From contig JARFQM010000364.1 in assembly GCA_029287755.1 (NCBI GenBank), forward strand, positions 1-5,664: DNA of 5,664 nucleotides, read 5' to 3'. The translations under genes and the position numbers were made by a program. Below, one piece after another: positions 1 to 5,071 of the stretch. This DNA comes from Desulfofustis sp. (GTDB lineage: Bacteria > Desulfobacterota > Desulfobulbia > Desulfobulbales > Desulfocapsaceae). The notes beneath the pieces are model-generated. The model did not search any database. It was given only the letters and a program-made list of their open reading frames with translations, and had not been told where the DNA came from. Position 1 is the stretch's first letter. Each line of letters opens with the position of its first letter.

Positions 1-557
1 GTGCGGGCCTCCGAAAGTTCCCGGGCAACCGCCTCTGCTATGATATCAAGGGTATATTTTTCCAGCGCCTTTCTTGAACTCGCCAATGTCGTGGACAGCC
101 CGACGATGGCATGATCGGTGAACGTTACGGCTCTCATCGCCGTCTCGGTGACCATCATGTTGCCCAGCTGCTTTCTGCCGAAAATTGTTTTTTCCCTGCT
201 GGTCATGGTCAACAGCGCGACGCGGTCTGTTCCTTTTAACGAAGCGGACGAGCGCACCAGGTCGGCCCGATTTAAAAGATTATCAAGGGTTTCTGATTTT
301 GTGAAAGCTGCTCTCAGAAAAGGATCGCTGCCATAGCCATTGCGCCGCAGCTTGATCGGACCCGGGATTTCCGTCACTATGGCACGACAGTGAGCCCGGC
401 ACATCTCAATCGGTTCGCGTAACCTGTTTTGGTACCCTTTGACCAACTTTAGTTTGGGTTCAATAATGTCAACGACATAATCGATTAGTTCATCTTCCGG
501 GCCGCTGCTCTGAAACAATCCTTCAACACGACTCCGCATGAACTGTAACACGCCCAT
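1..557 (-). CDS. Uncharacterised soluble protein, N-terminal 185 residues (runs off left edge)
   Basis: The reading frame is open from an ATG at 557 to the window edge, so only the N-terminal 185 codons are visible and the C-terminus is missing. The start is the earliest possible: an in-frame TAA lies two codons upstream. No strong Shine-Dalgarno is visible, and a second ATG at 539 (residue 7) is an alternative. The product begins MGVLQFMRSRVEGLF and is mixed charged and hydrophobic, with no signal peptide or membrane segment, so it is probably cytoplasmic. Recognisable stretches are an amphipathic N-terminal helix region, 'GSDPFLRAAF' near residue 75, 'LLTMTSREKTIFG' near residue 115 and 'AVTFTDHAIVG' near residue 140. 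I recall similar layouts (NPFLRAFF, then LLTM, then FSDH) in conserved hypothetical proteins of proteobacteria, but cannot name a domain. No function is assigned. The protein-like composition and lack of stops over 555 bases support a real gene. Confidence 0.8.
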   Translation of the reverse strand, partial: MGVLQFMRSRVEGLFQSSGPEDELIDYVVDIIEPKLKLVKGYQNRLREPIEMCRAHCRAIVTEIPGPIKLRRNGYGSDPFLRAAFTKSETLDNLLNRADLVRSSASLKGTDRVALLTMTSREKTIFGRKQLGNMMVTETAMRAVTFTDHAIVGLSTTLASSRKALEKYTLDIIAEAVARELSEAR

Positions 558-720
558 ATTTTAAGAGGTCTTCGTCCGTTTGCGTCGAGTAAGAGGAGTT
601 TTAAGCGTTGACAAATTTAGACCCTCGCATTGCGCCAGCCCAAACCTTTGCCGGCGCTGGCCTGAATCCTGTTATCCCATCCGCCTGCTGCATCTGTACA
701 ATTTCCAAAAGCTCAAGATA

Positions 721-1017
721 TCAGAGCATAAACGGTGCCTTTTCCTGAAATTCAGCGAAATATTTATCTATGAGGCTGAAAATGTTCAGAATTTTTTCTT
801 TAGTGGCCAGCGTGTTTTGAGCGGTTTCCTGCGCATCGAGAGCACGAAGCTGCCCGACGGCGTCAGCAATCGCCGACCTGAGCGTGTCCACCCTGGCGCT
901 GAGCGGGTTCTTCTGATCGGCAGAAGCCTTGTCCGCCATTTTCACCAACCTGTCGAGACCCTGCTGCCACTCGACAACCTTTTCGTCAATGATATCTCCA
1001 TAGGTATGTGATTGCAT
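721..1017 (-). CDS. Small helical hydrophilic protein (98 aa), function unknown
   Basis: The start at 1017 is chosen over an in-frame ATG at 1050 because GAGGAGGA (1023-1030) sits five bases upstream of it. The product, MQSHTYGDIIDEKVVEWQQGL..., is 98 residues, hydrophilic, and free of signal peptide, membrane segments and likely metal ligands (no cysteines). Nearly all of it should be alpha-helical. A first helix (about residues 8-31) contains regularly spaced hydrophobics. A proline at 38 marks a turn, and a second long helix (about 40-70) is Ala/Leu/Arg rich. A third (71-93) carries 'KILNIFSLIDKYFAEF'. This suggests a helical bundle or coiled-coil oligomer. I do not recognise the family, though small coiled-coil hypothetical proteins of this sort are common in proteobacteria. 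It lies 215 bp from the preceding gene and has its own promoter candidate at 1092-1120, so it is probably transcribed separately from the flavocytochrome gene. Confidence 0.8.
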   Translation of the reverse strand: MQSHTYGDIIDEKVVEWQQGLDRLVKMADKASADQKNPLSARVDTLRSAIADAVGQLRALDAQETAQNTLATKEKILNIFSLIDKYFAEFQEKAPFML

Positions 1018-1022
1018 GGAAA

Positions 1023-1030
1023 TCCTCCTC
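1023..1030 (-). promoter_or_regulatory. Ribosome binding site of the 98-aa gene
   Basis: GAGGAGGA on the minus strand lies five bases before the ATG at 1017. It decides this start against the in-frame ATG at 1050, which would add 11 residues and place this motif inside the coding region. Confidence 0.75.
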
Positions 1031-1091
1031 GCACGATTAAAACTGAGCACATCTCAAAGGGGCCGTGCTTTCCAGCCTGCTCTCACCCTAT

Positions 1092-1120
1092 AATATAAAT
1101 CCTGATACGGGGACCGCCAA
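1092..1120 (-). promoter_or_regulatory. Sigma70-type promoter candidate for the 98-aa gene
   Basis: Reading the minus strand, TTGGCG (1115-1120) is followed after exactly 17 bases by TATATT (1092-1097), a 4/6 and 5/6 match to the -35 and -10 consensus. Transcription would begin near 1085, leaving a leader of about 68 bases before the ATG at 1017. The element sits in the widest gap of the window, and AT-rich sequence is concentrated at the -10. It is a consensus match by eye only. Confidence 0.45.
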
Positions 1121-1232
1121 ATGAGATGCGCAATTATGCAGGCGCAACACTACGAACGCGTGAATCGTAGGACACATGGGCGAATTTCAGCAGCAACCAG
1201 GAGTGGATAAAATATCTCCGTTTTCCAGCCTT

Positions 1233-2756
1233 TCAGATGCGTGACACCGGTCTCAGAGGCTCATAGGTATCGAGCTGCAGATGATCGCGGGCCTGGGCGG
1301 GTACATGCGTCATCAAATTGCTGTAGAGCACATGGTCTTCTGAAATATCTGCGATCGTCGGGGTGCCCATCAAGCGCATCACCATGGTCAATTCTTCCTT
1401 GAAAAGCGAGCACATCCTTTCCACTCCCGCCTGACCGTAGGCTGCGAGACTGTAGAGCACGGGACGCCCGATGCCGACCGCAGTCGCACCGAGGGCAATG
1501 GCTTTGAAAACGTCACTGCCCCGGCGAATGCCGCCATCTATGAACACCTCGAAGCGCGAACGCCAGTTCGAGTCATGCTCATCAAGCGCGCCAATCGCCT
1601 CGGGCAGGATTTCAATCGCCGACCTGGCGGTATCCAGTTGCCTGCCGCCGTGGTTTGACAGCACCACGCCATCACAGCCCATCTGGTAGGCCAGCACGGT
1701 GTCGAGTGCGCAGCCGACGCCTTTCAGGATAATCGGCAGCGCGGTGATGCTTTTCAGCCAGGTGATATCGTCCCAGCATAAGCTCGGATCAATAAATTCA
1801 CTGATCGCTCGGGCAACGCCCTCGCTGCGCTTGACGTCATCGCCTTTCTGGACATCGGTGCTTTTGGTGAATTTATTGCGCATATCCTTTTCGCGGCGCC
1901 CCAGCTGCGGCGCGTCCACCGTGACGAATATCGCTTTCACCCCGCCGTCCTCCAGCCGCTTGACGTACGCTTCTGTACGCCCTCTTTGCGAATTTACATA
2001 CAATTGGCCAAACTGGACCTGACCGGGCTGGCGGACTCCCAGCATTTCATCCAGCGAAAATGAGGACAAGGTGGGCAGCATGTACACCACATCTGAACTC
2101 GCCGCAGCCCGTGATATTGCCAGCTCGCCCTCCTCGTCAGCCAGCTTGCCCAATGCTGTTGCACTTAAATAGAGGGGCAAAGAGGATTTCACCCCAAGAA
2201 TGGCAGTCGTCAAGTCAATGTTTTTGACATTGACTAAGATGCGCGGTTTAAACCAGATCCGTTGAAAGGCGGTGTGGTTTTCGCGCAGGGTTATTTCATC
2301 ATCACCCCCGGATGAATAGTAGCCCCACCCCTCCTCGGTCATTGTCCTGGAGGCGACGCTTTCGAAGTCGAAGGTATTGAGCATGGCCTCGATCGGGGGC
2401 TTCCGCCACTGCCGCTCCTGAGGGACTTCGCTTTCTGCCGGCGCCGACCACTGCTGCTGACTTCTCGGCGGCGCTTTTTCCTTACCTGCCACCACATGGA
2501 CGACCGGGTCAACCGTGTCCATATCGACAACGCCGACACATGCCTCAGGGGTAAGAAGTCGTTCGACAATATCTTTCGGATGCACATCATTGAACAGGTT
2601 GGAGACGTCCTTGCCCGCATTGTCGGTGATTATTGGCGATCCTCCGGGATGCTCCTTCTGGAAGACTGATAAATCATACACCTTGCCGTTTATCACCACC
2701 CAACAGTCGTCAGGGGTATTATGACGTTCCACTTCCTGCATGGTAATCTTTCGCAT
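1233..2756 (-). CDS. Flavocytochrome b2-type L-2-hydroxyacid (L-lactate) dehydrogenase, cytochrome b5 domain fused to FMN domain
   Basis: This 507-residue protein is predicted to oxidise L-lactate (or a related L-2-hydroxyacid) to the 2-keto acid at FMN and pass electrons through its own b5 heme. Residues 1-80 are a cytochrome b5 domain with both axial heme ligands: His36 in HPGG and His59 in 'DVHPKD', 23 residues apart as in yeast Cyb2. A Pro/Gln-rich linker (about 82-122) follows, then an FMN-dependent 2-hydroxyacid dehydrogenase TIM barrel (about 125-475). Catalytic positions known from Cyb2 and glycolate oxidase are intact: Tyr146 (WGYYSSG), Tyr253 (QLYVN), Asp281 (VTVDAP), Arg287 within GRREKD, Lys345 (ILKGV), and His369 and Arg372 in SNHGGRQLD. 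Small residues at SATAL and leucine at PTLSS match the lactate-type pocket rather than glycolate oxidase. The C-terminal tail resembles the one that wraps neighbouring subunits in Cyb2. Length matches mature Cyb2 without its mitochondrial presequence. ATGs at 2762 and 2810 are alternatives. No signal peptide or membrane segment is visible, so the acceptor is unclear. Confidence 0.93.
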   Translation of the reverse strand: MRKITMQEVERHNTPDDCWVVINGKVYDLSVFQKEHPGGSPIITDNAGKDVSNLFNDVHPKDIVERLLTPEACVGVVDMDTVDPVVHVVAGKEKAPPRSQQQWSAPAESEVPQERQWRKPPIEAMLNTFDFESVASRTMTEEGWGYYSSGGDDEITLRENHTAFQRIWFKPRILVNVKNIDLTTAILGVKSSLPLYLSATALGKLADEEGELAISRAAASSDVVYMLPTLSSFSLDEMLGVRQPGQVQFGQLYVNSQRGRTEAYVKRLEDGGVKAIFVTVDAPQLGRREKDMRNKFTKSTDVQKGDDVKRSEGVARAISEFIDPSLCWDDITWLKSITALPIILKGVGCALDTVLAYQMGCDGVVLSNHGGRQLDTARSAIEILPEAIGALDEHDSNWRSRFEVFIDGGIRRGSDVFKAIALGATAVGIGRPVLYSLAAYGQAGVERMCSLFKEELTMVMRLMGTPTIADISEDHVLYSNLMTHVPAQARDHLQLDTYEPLRPVSRI

Positions 2757-2765
2757 AGTCATAAA

Positions 2766-2769
2766 CCTC
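2766..2769 (-). promoter_or_regulatory. Ribosome binding site deciding the start of the flavocytochrome b2 gene
   Basis: GAGG on the minus strand lies nine bases before the ATG at 2756, an acceptable distance, but only three bases before the ATG at 2762. The longest frame starts at 2810, where I see no Shine-Dalgarno. It would add a basic 18-residue stretch (MKRGAAEAKINKRPRFMT) that precedes the conserved start of the b5 domain. I therefore favour 2756, with moderate certainty. Confidence 0.5.
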
Positions 2770-2825
2770 GGTCTTTTGTTTATCTTTGCTTCTGCTGCTC
2801 CTCTTTTCATCCAGGCAATAACACT

Positions 2826-2871
2826 TCAGCGGTGCGGGCAGTCTGCTATCTACCGTTTCTCAGCCGCTGAG
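2826..2871. repeat. Two competing short inverted repeats in the gap before the flavocytochrome b2 gene
   Basis: TCAGCGG (2826-2832) is the exact reverse complement of CCGCTGA (2864-2870), 31 bases apart. The second arm also takes part in a compact hairpin, CTCAG-CCG-CTGAG (2859-2871), so the two structures exclude each other. They lie between the small MWLF gene and the flavocytochrome gene and would be in the leader of the latter if the two are co-transcribed. There is no T-run, so an intrinsic terminator is not supported. The arms are short enough to occur by chance. Confidence 0.3.
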
Positions 2872-2882
2872 GGTGGGAGTAA

Positions 2883-3245
2883 TTATTCATCCCCCCAATG
2901 ATTGAAATCCACTTGTGCTTCCTGGAACAGATAGAGCGCTTCCCAGCATTTCATATACGCAGATGAACGGTCCGGATCATTGTCGCCAACACTGTTCTTG
3001 AAATTGGCATAGTCGATGGTTGCGGCTTCGCCGGCCGCGTAGGACGCCCACTGCTCGGCACTCAGTTTGACCCGGTATCGGTAATCGGAGTTTCTGCTCA
3101 CCACTATATCGGCGTCATCCATGTGCAGTTTTTTCAACAATCGTTCAAGATCCTCGATTACCCTTGCCCTGACATTGAGTTCGCCTGGGCTGCAGAAGTC
3201 GTCATGTACGGCGGAGTAAAACCCGTCCCGTGTAAAGAGCCACAT
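2883..3245 (-). CDS. Uncharacterised small 'MWLFT..GF.S.V' family protein (120 aa)
   Basis: The ATG at 3245 is preferred over the in-frame ATG at 3284 because a strong GGAGGAGGAG (3252-3261) lies six bases upstream. The product then begins MWLFTRDGFYSAVHDDFC, the characteristic opening of a widespread bacterial hypothetical family that I recognise by pattern: M-W-L-hydrophobic-T-x-x-G-F-x-S. An 'L-x-V-R-A-R' segment follows (residues 23-28), then a charged helix (EDLERLLKK), a 'DYRYRV' strand near residue 54 and a 'DYANFKN' motif near residue 78. The last third is helical with a conserved-looking Trp-Glu-Ala-Leu-Tyr. There is no signal peptide or membrane segment, and no catalytic motif is evident. 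The family's function is unknown to me. The gene starts 59 bases after the oxidoreductase stop, close enough for co-transcription, and ends 126 bases before the flavocytochrome start. Confidence 0.85.
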   Translation of the reverse strand: MWLFTRDGFYSAVHDDFCSPGELNVRARVIEDLERLLKKLHMDDADIVVSRNSDYRYRVKLSAEQWASYAAGEAATIDYANFKNSVGDNDPDRSSAYMKCWEALYLFQEAQVDFNHWGDE

Positions 3246-3251
3246 ATCGAT

Positions 3252-3261
3252 CTCCTCCTCC
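3252..3261 (-). promoter_or_regulatory. Strong ribosome binding site of the MWLF-family gene
   Basis: GGAGGAGGAG on the minus strand, six bases before the ATG at 3245, fixes the start at the family-typical MWLF residues. It also implies that the 13 residues encoded upstream from 3284 are not translated. Confidence 0.8.
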
Positions 3262-3304
3262 GCTGTGCTATTGTTCCGAGCCACTACTCACGTTCTGCGG
3301 CTGC

Positions 3305-4480
3305 TCAACAGGCTGTCCAGGCGCCGTTGCCGGCGCTGGAGGCCAGGACACGCTCGATGAAGCGCACCCCGAGCAGCCCGTCCGCCGCGCGGGGAAAGTG
3401 CAGAGCGAGGGGCTCGGCAGTTCGTCCGGCGCGGCGGGCAGCGATGGCCTCGGCCGCGTCACTGTAGAGATTGGCAAACCCTTCCGGAAAGCCCTCCGGA
3501 TGGCCGGCCACGATGCGGCTTGAACGGGCGGCCAAGGGCAGGGTGCCGGGGCCGTTCGGGGTCCTGGTTTGAGCCGGGCCGTCCAGCGGTTTGAAATGCA
3601 GCACCTGGGGATGCTCCTGCATCCACTCCAGGGAGCCCAGGGTGCCGCTCACCCTGATTCTCAGACAATTCTCGACCCCGGCGGCCGCCTGGGTCACCCA
3701 GAAGCAGCCGCGCACGCCGTGCTCCAAGCGCAGCAGCGCCCCGGCGAAATCGTGCACCCGGCGATGGGGCACCACGGCGCCGACCTCGGCCGCCACCTCG
3801 GTCACCTCGAGCCCGGTGATGAAACGGACCAGATTGTGGGCATGGCTGCCGATATCACCCAGCACCAGAGACGGACCGCTTTTGGCCGGATCGAAACGCC
3901 AGGGCACCGGCCCGGCGGCAGGATCGGGGTCGTCTTCCCTGGCCTTGCCGCCCTGGACGTATTCAACCTGCACCAGGCGGATTTCTCCCAACTGCCCGTC
4001 GGCGACCATAGCCCGGGCCTGCCGCACCATCGGATACCCGGTGTAGTTGTGAGTCAGGCAGAAGACAAGGCCGGTGTCCTGCACCAGGCGGACCAGCACT
4101 TCGGCTTCGGCGACGGTGTTGGTCATCGGCTTATCGCAGATCACATCGAGGCCGTGTTCCAGCGCCGCTTTGGCGAAGGGAAAATGAGAGTCGTTGGGGG
4201 TCATGATCGCCGCCACCTCGGCGCCGTCCTCGCGGGCGGCTTCGGCTGCGCACATCTGGGCGACATCGGTATGGATCCGATCTTCCGACAGACCGAGTTC
4301 CCGGCCGGCGCTCCTGGACTTTTCCGGATCGGAGGACAGGACGGCGCTGACCACCTCGTAGCGGTCGTCAAGCCGGGCTGCCTGGCGGTGCATGGCGCCG
4401 ATGAAAGAACCAGGGCCGCCGCCCACCAGGGCGAGCCGAAGACGCCGACCCAGCATGGAAATGACAGGATTCAAACTCAT
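3305..4480 (-). CDS. Gfo/Idh/MocA-family NAD(P)-dependent oxidoreductase
   Basis: This 391-residue protein is a probable cytoplasmic dehydrogenase of a sugar, inositol or related polyol. An N-terminal Rossmann fold begins with 'RLALVGGGPGSFIG' (residues 14-28), a G-x-G-x-x-G type dinucleotide site. 'MTPNDSHF' (93-100) follows, then the family's catalytic Lys117 in 'CDKPMTN' (the EKP motif). The C-terminal alpha/beta domain carries 'GDIGSHAHNL' (208-217), supplying the conserved Asp209 and His213. 'GTLGSLEWMQEHPQVL' (279-294) and 'GHPEGFPEGFANLY' (326-339) are typical of inositol-dehydrogenase-like members. Length is normal for the family and no frameshift is apparent. AGGA six bases before the ATG at 4480 supports the start. 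Sample lines counted by hand give roughly 63-75% G+C, clearly higher than the genes to its left, which may mean later acquisition. It has its own promoter candidate (4538-4567). No transporter, isomerase or kinase is adjacent, so the substrate cannot be read from context. Confidence 0.93.
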   Translation of the reverse strand: MSLNPVISMLGRRLRLALVGGGPGSFIGAMHRQAARLDDRYEVVSAVLSSDPEKSRSAGRELGLSEDRIHTDVAQMCAAEAAREDGAEVAAIMTPNDSHFPFAKAALEHGLDVICDKPMTNTVAEAEVLVRLVQDTGLVFCLTHNYTGYPMVRQARAMVADGQLGEIRLVQVEYVQGGKAREDDPDPAAGPVPWRFDPAKSGPSLVLGDIGSHAHNLVRFITGLEVTEVAAEVGAVVPHRRVHDFAGALLRLEHGVRGCFWVTQAAAGVENCLRIRVSGTLGSLEWMQEHPQVLHFKPLDGPAQTRTPNGPGTLPLAARSSRIVAGHPEGFPEGFANLYSDAAEAIAARRAGRTAEPLALHFPRAADGLLGVRFIERVLASSAGNGAWTAC

Positions 4481-4511
4481 GGGATTTCCTCTCGATAATG
4501 AATTTTATAAA

Positions 4512-4537
4512 GACACGCTCAGCGGCGCTGCACTGTC
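4512..4537. promoter_or_regulatory. Imperfect dyad at the oxidoreductase transcription start (operator candidate)
   Basis: A perfect odd-centred palindrome, CAGCG-G-CGCTG (4520-4530), is flanked by GACA (4512-4515) and TGTC (4534-4537), spaced four and three bases from it. The whole element lies directly downstream of the predicted -10 box and overlaps the expected start site near 4531, a usual position for a repressor site. A short leader hairpin is the alternative. No regulator gene is in the window. Confidence 0.35.
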
Positions 4538-4567
4538 ATTATACCATCCCCTGCAGCCCTCTGACAG
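4538..4567 (-). promoter_or_regulatory. Extended -10 promoter for the oxidoreductase gene
   Basis: On the minus strand a perfect TATAAT (4538-4543) is preceded by TGG, giving the extended -10 form TGnTATAAT. CTGTCA (4562-4567) lies 18 bases upstream, a 4/6 match to the -35 consensus. Transcription would start near 4531, about 50 bases before the ATG at 4480. It lies in the 117-bp gap after the tRNA-binding gene, so the oxidoreductase can be transcribed independently. Confidence 0.6.
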
Positions 4568-4597
4568 CTTTGTCCAGCATTGTGCGTGGGATTGCCT

Positions 4598-4957
4598 TCA
4601 GAACAGTTTACTACCGATTTTGGCATCGATCGCCGGCGACACGAAGGTGGCCTCGCCGCTTTCGGCTTTGGGATACTGAACACCAAGTATCAAGGCCTCC
4701 GAAGTCACCGGTCCCATCTGCCGGGGCCCGAAGTTGAGCACCCCGAGGACGAGTCTGTTTTTCACCTCTTCGGCGGGGTGCAGGGTGAACCTGCCGTAAC
4801 TGGTCTTTCTGCCGAATCGACCGTAGTCGACCACCATCTTGTAGGTCCGTTTGTGGGTCCTTTCCTCCAGTTCAACCTCAACCACCCTGCCCACCCGGAT
4901 ATCGAGCAGACCGAATGACTCATCGAAGCCGACATCCGGTTTGATCATTTGTGCCAT
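4598..4957 (-). CDS. CsaA/MetRS C-terminal-like tRNA-binding (OB-fold) protein
   Basis: This 119-residue protein is a stand-alone tRNA-binding OB-fold of the kind found in CsaA and at the C-terminus of some methionyl-tRNA synthetases. Family landmarks appear in order: 'LLDIRVGRVVEVE' (residues 17-29, compare CsaA LDIRTGTIV), 'YKMVVDYG' (39-46), 'RKTSYG' (50-55), and 'LVLGVLNFGPRQMGPVTSEALILG' (69-92), where N-F-x-P-R-Q and S-E-x-L-x-L-G are the family signature. The ending, 'IDAKIGSKLF', corresponds to the family's closing P-N-G-x-x-L strand. CsaA has been described as having chaperone and protein-export-related activity as well as tRNA binding, but the role here is inferred from fold only. 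The start at 4957 follows GAGGAAAGAG, with GAGG ten bases upstream. A longer frame from 4999 would begin inside the adjacent palindrome and is rejected. It is complete and cytoplasmic. Confidence 0.92.
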   Translation of the reverse strand: MAQMIKPDVGFDESFGLLDIRVGRVVEVELEERTHKRTYKMVVDYGRFGRKTSYGRFTLHPAEEVKNRLVLGVLNFGPRQMGPVTSEALILGVQYPKAESGEATFVSPAIDAKIGSKLF

Positions 4958-4989
4958 GGTTCTCTTTCCTCGCTGATTTATCCAGACAG

Positions 4990-5041
4990 GGGGACACACT
5001 ACCCATTATGTCCCAAGGGACATGATGGGTAGTGTGTCCCC
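4990..5041. repeat. Near-perfect REP-like palindrome, 25-bp arms, GGGGACA/TGTCCCC ends
   Basis: Arms 4990-5014 and 5017-5041 are reverse complements over 25 positions apart from one T/G position (5007 against 5024), with only AA between them. Each arm runs GGGGACACACTACCC at the outside to GTCCC at the inside. It occupies the gap between the racemase-family stop and the tRNA-binding start. GGGGACA-ended hairpins recur in my memory of RAYT-associated (IS200-like REP transposase) repeats, which makes a REP or small non-autonomous element the likeliest identity. No transposase is present here. There is no T-tract on either strand, so a classical intrinsic terminator is not supported, though the RNA hairpin would be very stable and could separate the two genes' transcripts or protect a 3' end. 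An 8-bp echo, CCCATTAT, occurs inside at 5002-5009 and again outside at 5049-5056. Confidence 0.85.
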
Positions 5042-5071
5042 AGTATCCCCCATTATCCCTACTCGTCTATA

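Noticed and set aside
608..613. Perfect TTGACA -35 box on the plus strand
   Set aside because: No -10-like hexamer follows at 16-18 bases, and no plus-strand gene lies downstream.
634..661. Inverted repeat GCCAGC...GCTGGC between the 98-residue gene and the left-most gene
   Set aside because: It has six-base arms, a 16-base spacer and no T-run. It is within chance expectation for GC-rich sequence.
580..1011. 143-codon plus-strand open frame
   Set aside because: It runs antisense through the 98-residue minus-strand gene, has no ribosome site, and its product looks like random composition with many Cys, Arg and His. The minus-strand frame has a strong Shine-Dalgarno and a promoter candidate.
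1150..1170. Inverted repeat CTACGA...TCGTAG as a terminator of the flavocytochrome gene
   Set aside because: The stem is only six base pairs with a nine-base loop and no T-tract on the minus strand, so it is too weak to call a terminator.
3569..4498. 309-codon plus-strand open frame (and a second at 3591-4046)
   Set aside because: Both are shadows opposite the GC-rich oxidoreductase gene, where stop codons are rare in all frames. The products are His/Gly/Pro-rich with no family motif, while the minus strand carries full Gfo/Idh/MocA signatures.
4958..4999. Upstream extension of the tRNA-binding protein to an ATG at 4999
   Set aside because: The added residues would be encoded partly by the palindrome, and a good ribosome site precedes the ATG at 4957, where the family-like sequence begins.
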